Below are positions 34,465 to 44,235 of a DNA stretch of 64,000 nt, one piece after another. This stretch comes from Paracoccaceae bacterium (GTDB taxonomy: Bacteria > Pseudomonadota > Alphaproteobacteria > Rhodobacterales > Rhodobacteraceae): positions 1 through 64,000 of the forward strand of contig JACONK010000034.1 in assembly GCA_014323795.1 (NCBI GenBank). The letters run 5' to 3'. The notes below the pieces were generated by a model that saw only the letters and a list, made by a program, of their open reading frames with translations, was not told the DNA's origin and searched no databases. A program made the translations under genes and the position numbers. The first letter of the stretch is position 1. The number at the start of each line of letters is the position of its first letter.

Positions 34465-37242
34465 ATGGCACTGACCGTAACGCCGGGCGATGACGGCGAT
34501 AACACACTGAACGGCGGTGTCGGCAGCAACGCGCTGTATGGCATGGACGGCAACGATACGCTGTATGGCGGTGCCGGCGATGATACGCTGGCTGGCGGGA
34601 ACGGGGCCGATACGTTGTACGGCGGGGCGGGCAATGATACGCTGGTCGGCGGTGCGGGTGCGGATACCCTTGACGGCGGGGTCGGCAGTGACACGGCCGA
34701 TTACAGGGGTTCGGATGCGGGCGTGACGGTGCACCTGGCCACGGGCCGCGGTATCGGTGGCCACGCCGCAGGCGATATTCTGAATGGTATCGAAAACCTC
34801 ATTGGCACAGACCGGGCCGACAGTCTGGCCGGGGATGGCGCGGCCAATGTGCTGGACGGCGGCGTTGCCAGCGACACACTCGACGGCCTTGGCGGCAACG
34901 ACACACTGAACGGTGCCGCGGGAAACGACCTGCTGACTGGTGACACCGGTGCGGATGCGCTGAACGGCGGGGCGGGCAATGACACGCTGGTCGGCGGGGC
35001 GGGTGCGGATACCCTTGACGGCGGGGTCGGCAGTGACACGGCCGATTACAGGGGTTCGGCTGCGGGCGTGACGGTGCACCTGGCTACGGGCCGCGGTATC
35101 GGTGGCCACGCCGCAGGCGATATTCTGAATGGTATCGAAAACCTGCATGGCTCCGACCATAACGACAGTCTGGCCGGGGATGGCGCGGCCAATGTGCTGG
35201 ACGGCGGCGTGGGGAATGATAGCGTAGACGGCGGTGCGGGCAATGACACGCTGGTCGGCGGGGCGGGTGCGGATACCCTTGACGGCGGGGTCGGCAGCGA
35301 CACGGCCGATTACAGGGGTTCGGCTGCGGGCGTGACGGTGCACCTGGCCACGGGCCGCGGTATCGGTGGCCACGCCGCAGGCGATGTTCTGAATGGTATC
35401 GAAAACCTGCATGGCTCCGACCATAACGACAGTCTGACCGGGGACAAGGTGGCCAATGTGCTGCGGGGCGGGGGCGGCAACGACACGCTGGCCGGCGGGA
35501 ACGGGGCCGATACGCTGAACGGCGGGGCGGGCAATGACACGCTGGCCGGCGGGGACGGGGCCGATACTTTCGTGTTCACATCTCTGGACGGCGACACCAT
35601 AACCGATTTTGAGGTCGGCAGGGACCGCATAGAGATCGCCACCACCGGGCGATCAGGCACCCTGTCCATAACCGCCAGAGGCGATGATGCAGTGGTGATC
35701 TGGAACGGCGGTATCCTGGTGCTGGCAGGCGTGGAACCCGAACGTGTGACCGGTATTTCCCTTGTCAGTGACATGGTCGGGAACCGGCTGAAGGGTGATA
35801 CGGGTGCTGACACGCTTTATGGTGGCGACGGTGCTGATACACTGGAAGGCGGTGCCGGCGATGATCGGCTTTTAGGGGGGTACGGTAATGACCGGCTGTT
35901 CGGCGGCGACGGCGCGGACACGCTGGAAGGCGGTGCCGGCAACGACGTGCTGAGCGGCGGCACAGGCAAGGATGTTCTACGGGGTGGTGCGGATAATGAT
36001 ACGCTCTATGGCCACTGGTCCGCGGACAGTCTGCACGGTGGTGCGGGCAACGACATGTTGTACGGCGATCTGGGCAGGGATACGCTGAAGGGTGGCGATG
36101 GCGATGACCGGCTTTCCGGCGGTGCGCACGCGGATATGCTGTTCGGCGGTGCGCATGATGACACACTTATCGGCGGCTATGGCGCGGATACGCTGGTCGG
36201 TGCCGCGGGTAATGACCGTCTCATCGGTGGCCCGCACACGGATACGCTTAAGGGCGGTACGGGCGACGACACGCTTATCGGCAAGCGCGACGCGGATACG
36301 CTGGATGGCGGGGCGGGGCGCGATTGGGCCGTCTATGCGGGTTCGGACACGGGCGTAACAGTCAGCCTGGTTTCGGGGGCCTCCAACACCGGTGGCCATG
36401 CCCAGGGCGATGTGCTGAGCAATATCGAGCACCTGCGCGGGTCGGAACATGCCGATACCCTGACCGGGGATGCAGGCAACAACTGCCTGCAGGGCGATGC
36501 CGGTGCTGATTCGCTGAATGGCGGTGACGGGCACGACCGGCTGCGCGGCGGGGCGGGTGCCGATACGCTGGATGGCGGTGCCGGCCGTGATCAGGCCGAC
36601 TACAGAGATTCGGACACGGGCGTAACGGTCAGCCTGATTTCGGGGGCTTCCAACACCGGCGGCCATGCCCAGGGCGATGTGCTGAGCAATATCGAGCACC
36701 TGCGCGGGTCATCCCACGCCGACATCCTGACCGGGGATGATGGTGACAACTGCCTGCAGGGCGATGCCGGGGCCGACACGCTGGATGGCGGTGCCGGGCG
36801 CGACTGGCTTGATTATCGCCGGTCCGACGCGGCGGTGACCATTGACCTGGGCAATAACACCGCCACTGGCGGCCATGCCCAGGGCGATACGATCAGCAAT
36901 TTTGAGCACCTGCGCGGGTCAGCCCACGCCGACATTCTGATCGGGGATGACGGCGACAACCGCCTGCGCGGCGATGGCGGGGCCGATACCCTGACTGGCG
37001 GGGCGGGCGCGGATACCTTCATCTTCAGAGCCTTCCACGGCGATACCATCACCGATTTCTCTGACGGGGAGGATATGATCCGCATCAAGGGGGATGGCGT
37101 TGTGTTCAGTGCCCTGACGGTGGAAGATGCCGGGGCCGACACGAACGTCAAATGGACGGTGGACGGCACCGAAGGCAGCCTGACCCTGGCAGGCGTGGAC
37201 CACGCGATGATCACGGCGGACGATTTCATCTTCAACGCCTGA
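34465..37242 (+). CDS. Large RTX calcium-binding protein made almost only of repeats
   Basis: A 925-residue protein consisting of RTX nonapeptide arrays (GGxGxDxLxGG) from the first residues on, without a catalytic domain. Cadherin/VCBS-like inserts [17 protein letters not shown] (three times) and [18 protein letters not shown] (twice, plus a third variant) alternate with the arrays. A complete RTX terminal module (GADTFVF, then TITDFEVG) appears in the middle near residue 365 and again at the C-terminus ([14 protein letters not shown], final DDFIFNA). The protein thus looks like two RTX units fused in tandem. Export by a type I system would be expected. ATG 34465 follows AAGGA by a slightly long spacing; an upstream in-frame ATG exists at 34420. 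Confidence 0.85.
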   Translation: MALTVTPGDDGDNTLNGGVGSNALYGMDGNDTLYGGAGDDTLAGGNGADTLYGGAGNDTLVGGAGADTLDGGVGSDTADYRGSDAGVTVHLATGRGIGGHAAGDILNGIENLIGTDRADSLAGDGAANVLDGGVASDTLDGLGGNDTLNGAAGNDLLTGDTGADALNGGAGNDTLVGGAGADTLDGGVGSDTADYRGSAAGVTVHLATGRGIGGHAAGDILNGIENLHGSDHNDSLAGDGAANVLDGGVGNDSVDGGAGNDTLVGGAGADTLDGGVGSDTADYRGSAAGVTVHLATGRGIGGHAAGDVLNGIENLHGSDHNDSLTGDKVANVLRGGGGNDTLAGGNGADTLNGGAGNDTLAGGDGADTFVFTSLDGDTITDFEVGRDRIEIATTGRSGTLSITARGDDAVVIWNGGILVLAGVEPERVTGISLVSDMVGNRLKGDTGADTLYGGDGADTLEGGAGDDRLLGGYGNDRLFGGDGADTLEGGAGNDVLSGGTGKDVLRGGADNDTLYGHWSADSLHGGAGNDMLYGDLGRDTLKGGDGDDRLSGGAHADMLFGGAHDDTLIGGYGADTLVGAAGNDRLIGGPHTDTLKGGTGDDTLIGKRDADTLDGGAGRDWAVYAGSDTGVTVSLVSGASNTGGHAQGDVLSNIEHLRGSEHADTLTGDAGNNCLQGDAGADSLNGGDGHDRLRGGAGADTLDGGAGRDQADYRDSDTGVTVSLISGASNTGGHAQGDVLSNIEHLRGSSHADILTGDDGDNCLQGDAGADTLDGGAGRDWLDYRRSDAAVTIDLGNNTATGGHAQGDTISNFEHLRGSAHADILIGDDGDNRLRGDGGADTLTGGAGADTFIFRAFHGDTITDFSDGEDMIRIKGDGVVFSALTVEDAGADTNVKWTVDGTEGSLTLAGVDHAMITADDFIFNA
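34621..35409 (+). repeat. Three near-identical 180-bp repeats within the RTX gene
   Basis: Units at 34621-34800, 34966-35145 and 35230-35409 start GGCGGGGCGGGCAAT (or GGCGGTGCGGGCAAT) and end in the codons for NGIENL. They differ at only a few positions, so they could recombine and change the length of the protein. A related but different pair of repeats lies at about 36340-36480 and 36605-36745. Confidence 0.8.
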
Positions 37243-37257
37243 TCCGCCGCACGCGCA

Positions 37258-37288
37258 AAGCCCGCCCTTGGCCTTGGCGGGCGGGCTT
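37258..37288. terminator. Bidirectional terminator between the RTX gene and the ATPase operon
   Basis: A perfect 10-bp stem (AAGCCCGCCC / GGGCGGGCTT) with an 11-base loop follows the RTX stop by 16 bp, then ATTTG and a T-rich stretch. On the other strand the stem begins at the predicted corrected stop of the nuclease-like gene (37287-37289). It can end transcription from both sides. Confidence 0.75.
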
Positions 37289-37758
37289 ATTTGAGTGCCT
37301 TTTTCAGTGCATCGCCGCAGCTGATCCATTGTGGAATTAATTTTTTTATTACGAAAACAAACTTGCCCTTTCTTTAATTTTCCTTTCTGAAATTTATCAA
37401 GCGAGCCGATAAAAAGGGGTAAAAATTTTATTTCTATTTTAGAATTTGGCAATTTTTTGTCTGCAATATCAGCACCCGCCTGAAGTTGGCGTATAGTTTG
37501 GCCGGTTTTCTTGTTTTTCCCGCCTGACAATTCCATTGGCACGACCCATCCGGGGCCATCGCCTGCACCGTCCGCGATAAACAGGTAATCACAGCGCACA
37601 TCGTTTCCGTCAATTGGCGCACCGTCCCCGTCAAAATCGATAATCACACGGGGGTCGGGGGCACCATCAAGATTCACGCTGCAATCTTCTTTTCTGCAGC
37701 TGTTCACAATGCATCGGGAATCCAGTTTTGCCCTGATGGCTTTTGTAAGGCTGGTCAT
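37287..37758 (-). CDS. Nuclease-like partner of the ATPase, frame shifted at an A7 run
   Basis: Starts at ATG 37758, overlapping the ATPase stop by four bases. About 140 residues read in one frame: MTSLTKAIRAKLDSRC, a cysteine pair, VIIDFDGDG, RCDYLFIADG and VVPMELSGGK followed by a QLQAGAD helix. This order (aspartate strand, then ME-L-x strand, then a Gln-Leu helix) resembles a PD-(D/E)XK core, though the usual lysine after Glu-Leu is Ser here. In the raw frame there is no stop before the RTX gene. Dropping one A from the A7 run (plus-strand T7 at 37341-37347) gives FRNKKLIPQWISCGDALKKALK-type ending and a stop at 37287-37289, just before the terminator. The gene may be dead, mis-sequenced, or read by slippage. 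The function is inferred. Confidence 0.6.
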
Positions 37759-39218
37759 GACGTTCCGTTGATAATATCCGCCCACCGGTTGTGCAGGTCT
37801 TGCGCGACCGCATCAAAATCCGGGTCATAGCCGCCCTGTTCTTTATCCCATTTCATTTCACAAATGCGGGTACCCCTGCGGGCACCTTTTGGCAGTTCAA
37901 AACGCCATACCCCAACCTCATCGGGTGACAACGCGTCGGGTTCTCCCGCCTCTCCGGCAGCAACCAGATTTGCAATTTCTTCCAGCACCCATTCGCTATG
38001 GGTGGTCAGAAGAACGCGAATTCCCTGCCGCACCCAGCCCGCGATTTCGCGGGCAAAGGCCACTTGCATGCCGGGATGCAAATGCGCCTCCGGCTCTTCA
38101 AGGATCAGCAGATCCCCCGGCCGGACATAATGGCGCAGATAAAGCGCAACCGGCGCGAGTTCAGAGACCATGGAGGACACATTCACAAGCGGCAGCGACC
38201 TGTTCCACCCCTTCGGCGTATAGGTGAACCGGGGGTAATTGACCTCCGTTCTTTCGACGGTAATTTTGCCGTTCAGAATGTTGCTTTCCAGGCTGTCGGC
38301 CCTGTCTTTTCCGGAATCTCTGCGCCGAGGAGATCTGTAACGCATCACGCCAGAGGGACTGGCAAGCTCAACCAGGTTTTGCAAAAAGTCAGTCAATACC
38401 CCGGACAGGGCAGGCAGGGATGATCCTCCGCCCAGGCCGGCGCGGGATGCGCTCTGTATCAGGGCGCTGACCACTACATGATGGGCATGCATCACGCCGC
38501 CCCGGTCCGCGGGCAGATAGAACCCACTGATCGGGTTGTCGTAAAACCGATAGTATTGACTCAAGGACGACATAATTGAACGGGTACTCCTGTCCCCGGC
38601 TTTGCTGCCCGCGTTCTGCACATACTCCTCAAGTTCTTGCAGGAACATCTCCTTGAGGTGGGGGGACCTTGCAAAGGGCAAGGGCCAGGTTTCGGCGACA
38701 TTCACATCAAGTGACACCTTGCCCGCCCGGTTAATCTTGACATCTTGGCCGCTCAGCGCAGAACGGGCCGAATCCCCGTAATCAATGGTGATCCGGGCCC
38801 GGACTTTGGCACCTTCCCGCACAAGATGGCCGGGGTCGGACATCCCGAAACAACGCAAGAAGTCGTCCTCCAGCCTCTTTTGCATATTCACAGAGGCAGA
38901 TTCCAAAACCTTTCGGTCACTATCTGTCAGCGGCAGTGCCTCACCCTTCCGAAGGCTTTCCAGCCAAGCTTTCGGGTTTTCGGGAAAGGGTCCGGATTGG
39001 TGTCGTAACGCAAAAGGGAATTCGCGAAACGGATTCATATCCGGATGTTGCTCCGTCACATAAATCAATGTGGCCAGCCAGGATTTACCGGTGTTGCCTG
39101 GGCCGGTGAAAACGGTCAGCGGGCGCAGATCCACCTTGCCCTGCGCGATCGGGCCGAAATTTTTCACTTGGAATATCGCCCGTCCCGGCCTTTCCGGGGC
39201 GGCTTTTGGTTTGGTCAT
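37755..39218 (-). CDS. ABC/OLD-like AAA ATPase, probable defence-system component
   Basis: A 487-residue ATPase of the SMC/OLD-like ABC class. Walker A is GPGNTGKS near residue 38, a signature-like VSSMVSELAPV comes near 360, Walker B is LLILEEPEAHLHP, and an H-loop LLTTHSEWVLEEI follows. A long insert lies between the two halves, as in DNA-repair and anti-phage ATPases. There is no Toprim nuclease domain, unlike OLD proteins. ATG 39218 is preferred (AAAGGA upstream) over one at 39251. It is coupled by an ATGA overlap to the small nuclease-like gene. ATPase plus small nuclease is the build of several phage-defence pairs; this role is inferred. Confidence 0.8.
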   Translation of the reverse strand: MTKPKAAPERPGRAIFQVKNFGPIAQGKVDLRPLTVFTGPGNTGKSWLATLIYVTEQHPDMNPFREFPFALRHQSGPFPENPKAWLESLRKGEALPLTDSDRKVLESASVNMQKRLEDDFLRCFGMSDPGHLVREGAKVRARITIDYGDSARSALSGQDVKINRAGKVSLDVNVAETWPLPFARSPHLKEMFLQELEEYVQNAGSKAGDRSTRSIMSSLSQYYRFYDNPISGFYLPADRGGVMHAHHVVVSALIQSASRAGLGGGSSLPALSGVLTDFLQNLVELASPSGVMRYRSPRRRDSGKDRADSLESNILNGKITVERTEVNYPRFTYTPKGWNRSLPLVNVSSMVSELAPVALYLRHYVRPGDLLILEEPEAHLHPGMQVAFAREIAGWVRQGIRVLLTTHSEWVLEEIANLVAAGEAGEPDALSPDEVGVWRFELPKGARRGTRICEMKWDKEQGGYDPDFDAVAQDLHNRWADIINGTS

Positions 39219-39436
39219 CCTTCCGATCCTTTCGCCGCCACACCCGTTCACCCGCGTTCCCGGTCAATTACCCGCTGGCACAATCATTGACCCCGGCATG
39301 CTGCCCCTTCGTAATCCCGGCTGCCGTCAGCCACAGCCAGGCACCACAGTGCCTCCAGTGCCCGGGTGCGATCATCACAGGGAACAGCATTCCTGACAAC
39401 CCGCATAAAGCGGGCCGTGTGTGGTGCACCCACGCG

Positions 39437-41080
39437 CTACACCAGCCGGGATTGTTCGACGGCGGCCTTAATAAATTCGCGGAACAGCGGATGCGGGTCG
39501 AAGGGTTTTGATTTCAGTTCCGGGTGGAACTGCACACCGACATACCAAGGATGGTCCGCCAGTTCCACAATCTCCGGCAGGCGGCCGTCCGGTGACATGC
39601 CGGAGAAGATCAAACCGCATTTTTCCAGTTTATCGCGATACCTGATATCCACCTCGTAGCGATGGCGATGGCGTTCGCTGATGGCACAACTGCCGTAGAT
39701 GTCGGCCACCCTGCTGCTGACCCTGAGCGTCGCGTTATACGCGCCGAGCCGCATGGTTCCGCCCTTGTCAGCGTCCGCAGCACGTTCGATGGTGCGGTTG
39801 CCTTCCATCCACTCTTTCAGGCGGTAGACCACGGGGGTGACGCGCTTGACACCCGCAGGGTGATCAAATTCTTCCGAACCCGCGTCCCTGATCCCGGCGA
39901 GGTTGCGGGCAACCTCGATCACCGCCACCTGCATGCCGAGGCAGATTCCAAGATAGGGGACGGAGCGTTTGCGGGCGAATTCAGCAGCCTTAATCATGCC
40001 CTCCGTGCCGCGTTCACCGAATCCGCCGGGCACCAGAATGGCGTTGCAACCTTCCAGATGGGCGGCTGGATCCTCGCTTTCGAAAATTTCCGAATCCACC
40101 CATTCCCCGCGCACTCTGACGCGGGAATGTATACCGCCGTGGGCCAGTGCCTCCGCAATCGATTTATAAGCATCTTCGAGCCGGGTGTACTTGCCAACGA
40201 TGGCTACCCTTACCTCGCCGTCCGGGGTATGAACCCGGTCGGAAACGTCTTCCCACCTGGCCAGCTGCGGGGGCGGGGCAGGGGTGATGCCGAAGGCCTC
40301 AAGCACTGCCCGGTCAAACCCTTCCCGGTGGTAGGCGAGCGGCGCATCATAGATCGACGGCAGGTCGCAGGCTGCAATCACCGCGTCCGGACGCACGTTG
40401 CAGAAAAGCGCGAGTTTTTCGCGCTCCTTTTGCGGGATATGGTGTTCCGACCGGCAGACAAGCACATCAGGCGCGATGCCGATGGATTGCAATTCCTTGA
40501 CCGAATGCTGGGTCGGTTTGGTCTTCAATTCCCCGCTCGCGTTCAGGTAGGGCAACAGGGTGAGATGTATAAAGATGCAGGCCCCGTGCGGGCGTTCACG
40601 GGCGAATTGGCGGATCGCCTCCAGGAACGGCAGGCCCTCGATATCGCCCACCGTGCCGCCGATTTCACAAAGCATGAAATCAGCCCCATCGTCGCCAATG
40701 GCTATGAAGTCCTTGATTTCATTGGTGACGTGCGGAATGACCTGGATAGTCCTGCCCAGGTAATTACCACGGCGCTCTTTTTCCAGCACGTTGGAATATA
40801 TGCGGCCCGCAGACACGCTGTCGGTCCGGCGTGCGGCCACGCCGGTGAAGCGTTCGTAGTGGCCAAGGTCAAGGTCGGTTTCCGCGCCGTCGTCGGTCAC
40901 GAAAACCTCCCCGTGTTCAAACGGGCTCATCGTGCCGGGGTCGACGTTGAGGTAGGGATCAAGCTTGCGCAGTCGGACAGAAAATCCCCGGGCCTGCAAA
41001 AGTGCCCCAAGCGCGGCACTGGCAAGGCCCTTGCCCAGGCTTGATACAACACCCCCTGTTATGAAAATATACCGCGCCAT
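39437..41080 (-). CDS. pyrG: CTP synthase
   Basis: A 547-residue enzyme making CTP from UTP, ATP and glutamine. The synthetase half begins [17 protein letters not shown] and has the Mg-binding [13 protein letters not shown]; the glutaminase half has the nucleophile in YLGICLGMQ and the GVQFHPE motif. ATG 41080 is the canonical start. secG lies upstream on the same strand, a common order in alphaproteobacteria; the 193 bp between them hold a direct repeat. Confidence 0.97.
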   Translation of the reverse strand: MARYIFITGGVVSSLGKGLASAALGALLQARGFSVRLRKLDPYLNVDPGTMSPFEHGEVFVTDDGAETDLDLGHYERFTGVAARRTDSVSAGRIYSNVLEKERRGNYLGRTIQVIPHVTNEIKDFIAIGDDGADFMLCEIGGTVGDIEGLPFLEAIRQFARERPHGACIFIHLTLLPYLNASGELKTKPTQHSVKELQSIGIAPDVLVCRSEHHIPQKEREKLALFCNVRPDAVIAACDLPSIYDAPLAYHREGFDRAVLEAFGITPAPPPQLARWEDVSDRVHTPDGEVRVAIVGKYTRLEDAYKSIAEALAHGGIHSRVRVRGEWVDSEIFESEDPAAHLEGCNAILVPGGFGERGTEGMIKAAEFARKRSVPYLGICLGMQVAVIEVARNLAGIRDAGSEEFDHPAGVKRVTPVVYRLKEWMEGNRTIERAADADKGGTMRLGAYNATLRVSSRVADIYGSCAISERHRHRYEVDIRYRDKLEKCGLIFSGMSPDGRLPEIVELADHPWYVGVQFHPELKSKPFDPHPLFREFIKAAVEQSRLV

Positions 41081-41165
41081 ACTGCCGTTGCCCCCGTGTC
41101 TCTCACCCTGTTTTTTGGCCGGGCGATCAGGCTTTCCCTCGGTGCCCACGGGATTTAAAGGTATC

Positions 41166-41269
41166 GGGAGTCGTGCCGGCGGACAAGTCGGATACGCGGG
41201 TGCAATGTGCCAGAGCGAGTTGATTGGCATTGGGAGTCGTGCCGGCGGACAAGTCGGATACGCGGGTGC
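41166..41269. repeat. 38-bp direct repeat between secG and pyrG
   Basis: Two identical 38-bp copies (41166-41203 and 41232-41269) start GGGAGTCGTGCCGGCG and end GATACGCGGGTGC. The unit spacing is 66 bp, and the similarity extends a few bases to the left (GGTATC against GGCATT). Copy two ends five bases before the secG stop. Each unit includes the short GC-rich palindrome GCCGGC. The role is unknown; it may affect pyrG expression. Confidence 0.85.
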
Positions 41270-41273
41270 GCAC

Positions 41274-41636
41274 CTAGTTTTCGGAACCGGGCGGTCGCGG
41301 CGGTGCGGTCTCCGTTACGGGCTGCGGGAGGCTATCACCGGACGGCGGGATCAATCCAATGTCCGCTTCTGGCCGTGTCCCGTCACTGCCAACCTGATCG
41401 ATGACCGATGTGGTCGCCGGGTTGTTTTTGGCGATGATCGTCAGCACAAGCGAGGCAACCATAAAGCCGGTACCGAGGGCCCAGGTCACTTTGGCCAGGG
41501 GGGATGCGGGCGTACGCCCGGACATGCCGGCACCGCCGCCGATGCCAAGGCCACCGCCCTCGGACCGCTGCATCAGTACGATCAGAATCAGCCCCAGGGC
41601 GATGATCAGAAGAATGACAAGGACAATGTTTTGCAT
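41274..41636 (-). CDS. secG: Preprotein translocase subunit SecG
   Basis: A 120-residue SecYEG channel subunit. Two hydrophobic helices ([18 protein letters not shown] near residues 4-21 and [18 protein letters not shown] near 50-68) flank the conserved loop [15 protein letters not shown] Pro-rich polar C-terminal tail follows, as in related bacteria. The start MQNIVLVIL is the usual one; a longer frame exists upstream but is not hydrophobic. It probably shares a transcript with pyrG. Confidence 0.92.
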   Translation of the reverse strand: MQNIVLVILLIIALGLILIVLMQRSEGGGLGIGGGAGMSGRTPASPLAKVTWALGTGFMVASLVLTIIAKNNPATTSVIDQVGSDGTRPEADIGLIPPSGDSLPQPVTETAPPRPPGSEN

Positions 41637-41810
41637 GGGGCGCTGTCTTTGGGCTGATTGTGGCAGGCACATAAACCGGGGGGCAGCCTGGTGCAAGAGG
41701 CATGCCTTAGGTCAAAATAAACGCCGCCACAGCCCCGTTGGCAAGGCTGCTTCCCTGCAAACCATTGACGCATAACACTTTGGGGATTTGTTGGCTGCCA
41801 CGGCAGAACC

Positions 41811-42128
41811 CTATTCTTCCCGGCTCTGTTTTTCCGCGATGCCAGAGGTGTGTTCGCGCCGTTCCAGCTCTTTCAACACGTCTTCAAACGTCACGCCGCG
41901 CGCACTGAGCATGACAAGAAGGTGGAAGATCACATCCGCCGCCTCTTCCCGCAGGTTCTTCCTGTCATTCCTGACGGCGGCGATGATTGCCTCAATCGCC
42001 TCTTCCCCGAATTTTTCAGCGCATTTCTCTGGCCCGCGGGAAAACAGCCTGGCGGTATGGGACATCTTCCCGTCCGCGCCTTTGCGCGCTTCGATTTTCC
42101 GGGAAAGCCGGGTCAGAATATCTGCCAT
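41811..42128 (-). CDS. hisE: Phosphoribosyl-ATP pyrophosphatase
   Basis: A 105-residue MazG-like helical pyrophosphatase for the second step of histidine synthesis. The motif EKFGEEAIEAIIAA supplies metal-binding glutamates and EEAADVIFHLLVML the second set. ATG 42128 lies 10 bp after the hisF stop, so hisF and hisE form an operon. The partner cyclohydrolase hisI is a separate gene 18 kb away, not fused as in enterobacteria. Confidence 0.95.
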   Translation of the reverse strand: MADILTRLSRKIEARKGADGKMSHTARLFSRGPEKCAEKFGEEAIEAIIAAVRNDRKNLREEAADVIFHLLVMLSARGVTFEDVLKELERREHTSGIAEKQSREE

Positions 42129-42138
42129 TTGTGGCCTT

Positions 42139-42897
42139 TCAGAGCCGAACCGGGATGCCCGCCTTATGCATATGCGCCTTCGCTTCGGCAATAGTGTAAT
42201 CACCGAAGTGAAAGATCGATGCGGCGAGCACCGCGCTGGCCCCCCCGTCGCGGATTCCTTCGACAAGATGGTCAAGCGTACCAACCCCGCCGCTGGCAAT
42301 CACGGGTATCTTCACCGCATCTGAAACGGCCCGCGTTAGAGGGATATTAAACCCGGCCCGCGTCCCGTCGCGATCCATGGAGGTCAGCAGAATTTCCCCC
42401 GCACCCTTGTTTTCTGCCAACTGCGCGAATTCCACCGCATCCATGCCGGTTTCCCGCCGCCCGCCGTGGGTGAAAATGTTCCACTTGCCGGGTGCCACAG
42501 TCCGTGCGTCAATCGCCACGACGATGCACTGGGATCCGAAGCGATTTGCACTTTCCGCCACCACATCCGGATTTGCGGTTGCTGCCGAATTGAAGCTGAC
42601 CTTATCCGCACCCGCAAGCAGCAGGGCCCGCACATCGTCGGGGGTGCGCACACCGCCACCGATGGTCAGCGGCATGAAACACTGTTCCGCCGTGCGCCGT
42701 GCGACATCAAACATGGTAGCGCGGTTTTCATGGGTCGCGGCAATGTCGAGAAAGCAGATCTCATCAGCCCCGGCCGCATCATAGGCCCTTGCCGAATCCA
42801 CCGGGTCGCCCGCATCCACCAAATCCACGAAATTCACGCCTTTCACCACGCGCCCGCCGGCCACGTCGAGGCAGGGGATGATCCGGATTTTCAGCAT
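42139..42897 (-). CDS. hisF: Imidazole glycerol phosphate synthase cyclase subunit
   Basis: A 252-residue TIM barrel that, with HisH, makes imidazole glycerol phosphate. It begins [20 protein letters not shown] with catalytic D11 and has the second catalytic aspartate in [10 protein letters not shown], plus phosphate-binding IGGGVRT and ASGGVG loops. ATG 42897 is the family start. The upstream his genes (hisH, hisA) normally found here are absent. Confidence 0.96.
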   Translation of the reverse strand: MLKIRIIPCLDVAGGRVVKGVNFVDLVDAGDPVDSARAYDAAGADEICFLDIAATHENRATMFDVARRTAEQCFMPLTIGGGVRTPDDVRALLLAGADKVSFNSAATANPDVVAESANRFGSQCIVVAIDARTVAPGKWNIFTHGGRRETGMDAVEFAQLAENKGAGEILLTSMDRDGTRAGFNIPLTRAVSDAVKIPVIASGGVGTLDHLVEGIRDGGASAVLAASIFHFGDYTIAEAKAHMHKAGIPVRL

Positions 42898-43292
42898 GGC
42901 GTCAACCTTTCTGCCGGGCAGGGATATACCCGGCCCATGACCCTTTGCAAGGCACTGGTGCGCCGTCCGGCCCCCATGACCCGGGCCAGGCCTCCGCTGA
43001 CCGCGTTTTTGACAGGCTATTCCTTGTGTCTGTGACAGACACAGGCGGGCATGGTGCCCGGGTGTGGATTGTGCACAAGGCGGGCAAAGTGTTTTGGCCG
43101 GTCCGGGGGTGCTTCTTCGCCCGGCCACACAAAATCTGTTCGTAAAAGCCCTTGGCGATAATAAGGGTAGCCATGCGGGCTTTTCCCGCCACACCTGCTG
43201 ATGAACGCTGCGCACGGCGAAGTAGACGCCCGCCCCGGTTGATCGCCCGTTCGTCCCCCGGTATCAGGCTAAAAATATCCTGGGGAATTCCG

Positions 43293-43982
43293 ATGCCAGA
43301 TTTTGACCCGGCCCGCCCGCTGAAAATTGCGCCATCCATCATGTCTGCGGATTTCGCACGGCTGGGGCAGGAAATCCGCGCCATTGAGGATCAGGGCTGC
43401 GACTGGGTGCATGTGGACGGAATGGATGGCCATTTCGTGCCGAATCTGGCTATCGGCCCCAATGTCTGCGCGGCTATCCGCCCGTATATCAGAACGGTCA
43501 TGGACGTGCATCTCATGATCTCGCCGGTCGATGAATATCTGGAACCCTATGCCCGGGCGGGGGCAGATATCATTACCGTGCATGCGGAAGCGACACCCCA
43601 CCTTGACCGCTCCCTGGCCGTGATCCGCGACCTCGGCTGCAAGGCAGGCGTGGCACTGAATCCGGCAACATCGGAAAGTGCCATCGAATATGTCCTCGAC
43701 AAGATTGACCTAATCCTGGTGATGACGGTCAACCCCGGATTCGGGGGGCAGACATTCCTGTCCGGCCAACTGCCCAAGATCCGGCGTATCCGCGCCATGA
43801 TCGGCCAGCGCCCCATCCGGCTGGAAATCGACGGCGGCGTGACGCCGGGCATCGTGCCCGCTGCCCGGGCAGCGGGCGTTGACACTGTGGTCGCAGGTAC
43901 CGCCGTATTCAAAGGCGGCACCCCGGAACACTACGCCGCCAATATGCGTGCCCTCCGCGAAGCCTGGGATATCAGGGATTAA
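43293..43982 (+). CDS. rpe: Ribulose-phosphate 3-epimerase
   Basis: A 229-residue TIM barrel that interconverts ribulose-5- and xylulose-5-phosphate. Catalytic and metal ligands are visible in KIAPSIMSADF, HVDGMDGHFVPN, DVHLMI, VMTVNPGFGGQ and EIDGGV. ATG 43293 is the usual start. It diverges from hisF, with about 395 bp between them in which I see no gene. Confidence 0.95.
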   Translation: MPDFDPARPLKIAPSIMSADFARLGQEIRAIEDQGCDWVHVDGMDGHFVPNLAIGPNVCAAIRPYIRTVMDVHLMISPVDEYLEPYARAGADIITVHAEATPHLDRSLAVIRDLGCKAGVALNPATSESAIEYVLDKIDLILVMTVNPGFGGQTFLSGQLPKIRRIRAMIGQRPIRLEIDGGVTPGIVPAARAAGVDTVVAGTAVFKGGTPEHYAANMRALREAWDIRD

Positions 43983-44235
43983 GTCCCCTCTGCTTCGGAT
44001 CGGAACATTTCGGAAACATTGGGCACGAACCATGGGCTGTCGTAAATCTCATGGTTTCCGAAGCACACCTGCAACAAGCCCTGCCACAATCAGCAACGCA
44101 TCCGACATGCTTCAAAAGAGGCAGATCACAAAGACATGCGTCCGCCAGGCCCCTGTCGCAGGACACGGGCATTTTGCGCACCGGGGGCGAAGAGCAGGCA
44201 TGGTGGCCGTAAGGTAACCATCACGCCAGCCTGGA

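Noticed and set aside
34375-35424. Long open frame on the minus strand across the RTX gene
   Set aside because: Its sequence is the antisense of glycine-aspartate repeats, with repeated Ala/Arg/Pro text and no domain. It is a shadow of the repeat composition.
34621-36745. Regular repeats that might look like a CRISPR array
   Set aside because: The repeats are coding, in frame with the RTX protein, long and without unique spacers of constant length; no cas genes are present.
36919-37785. The nuclease-like gene read as a 280-residue protein running antisense into the RTX gene
   Set aside because: After the A7 run the sequence loses all family character and becomes RTX antisense; the shifted frame ends cleanly at the terminator.
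39662-41044. Long plus-strand open frame opposite pyrG
   Set aside because: It exactly mirrors the CTP synthase gene; GC-rich codon bias opens such frames. No family match.
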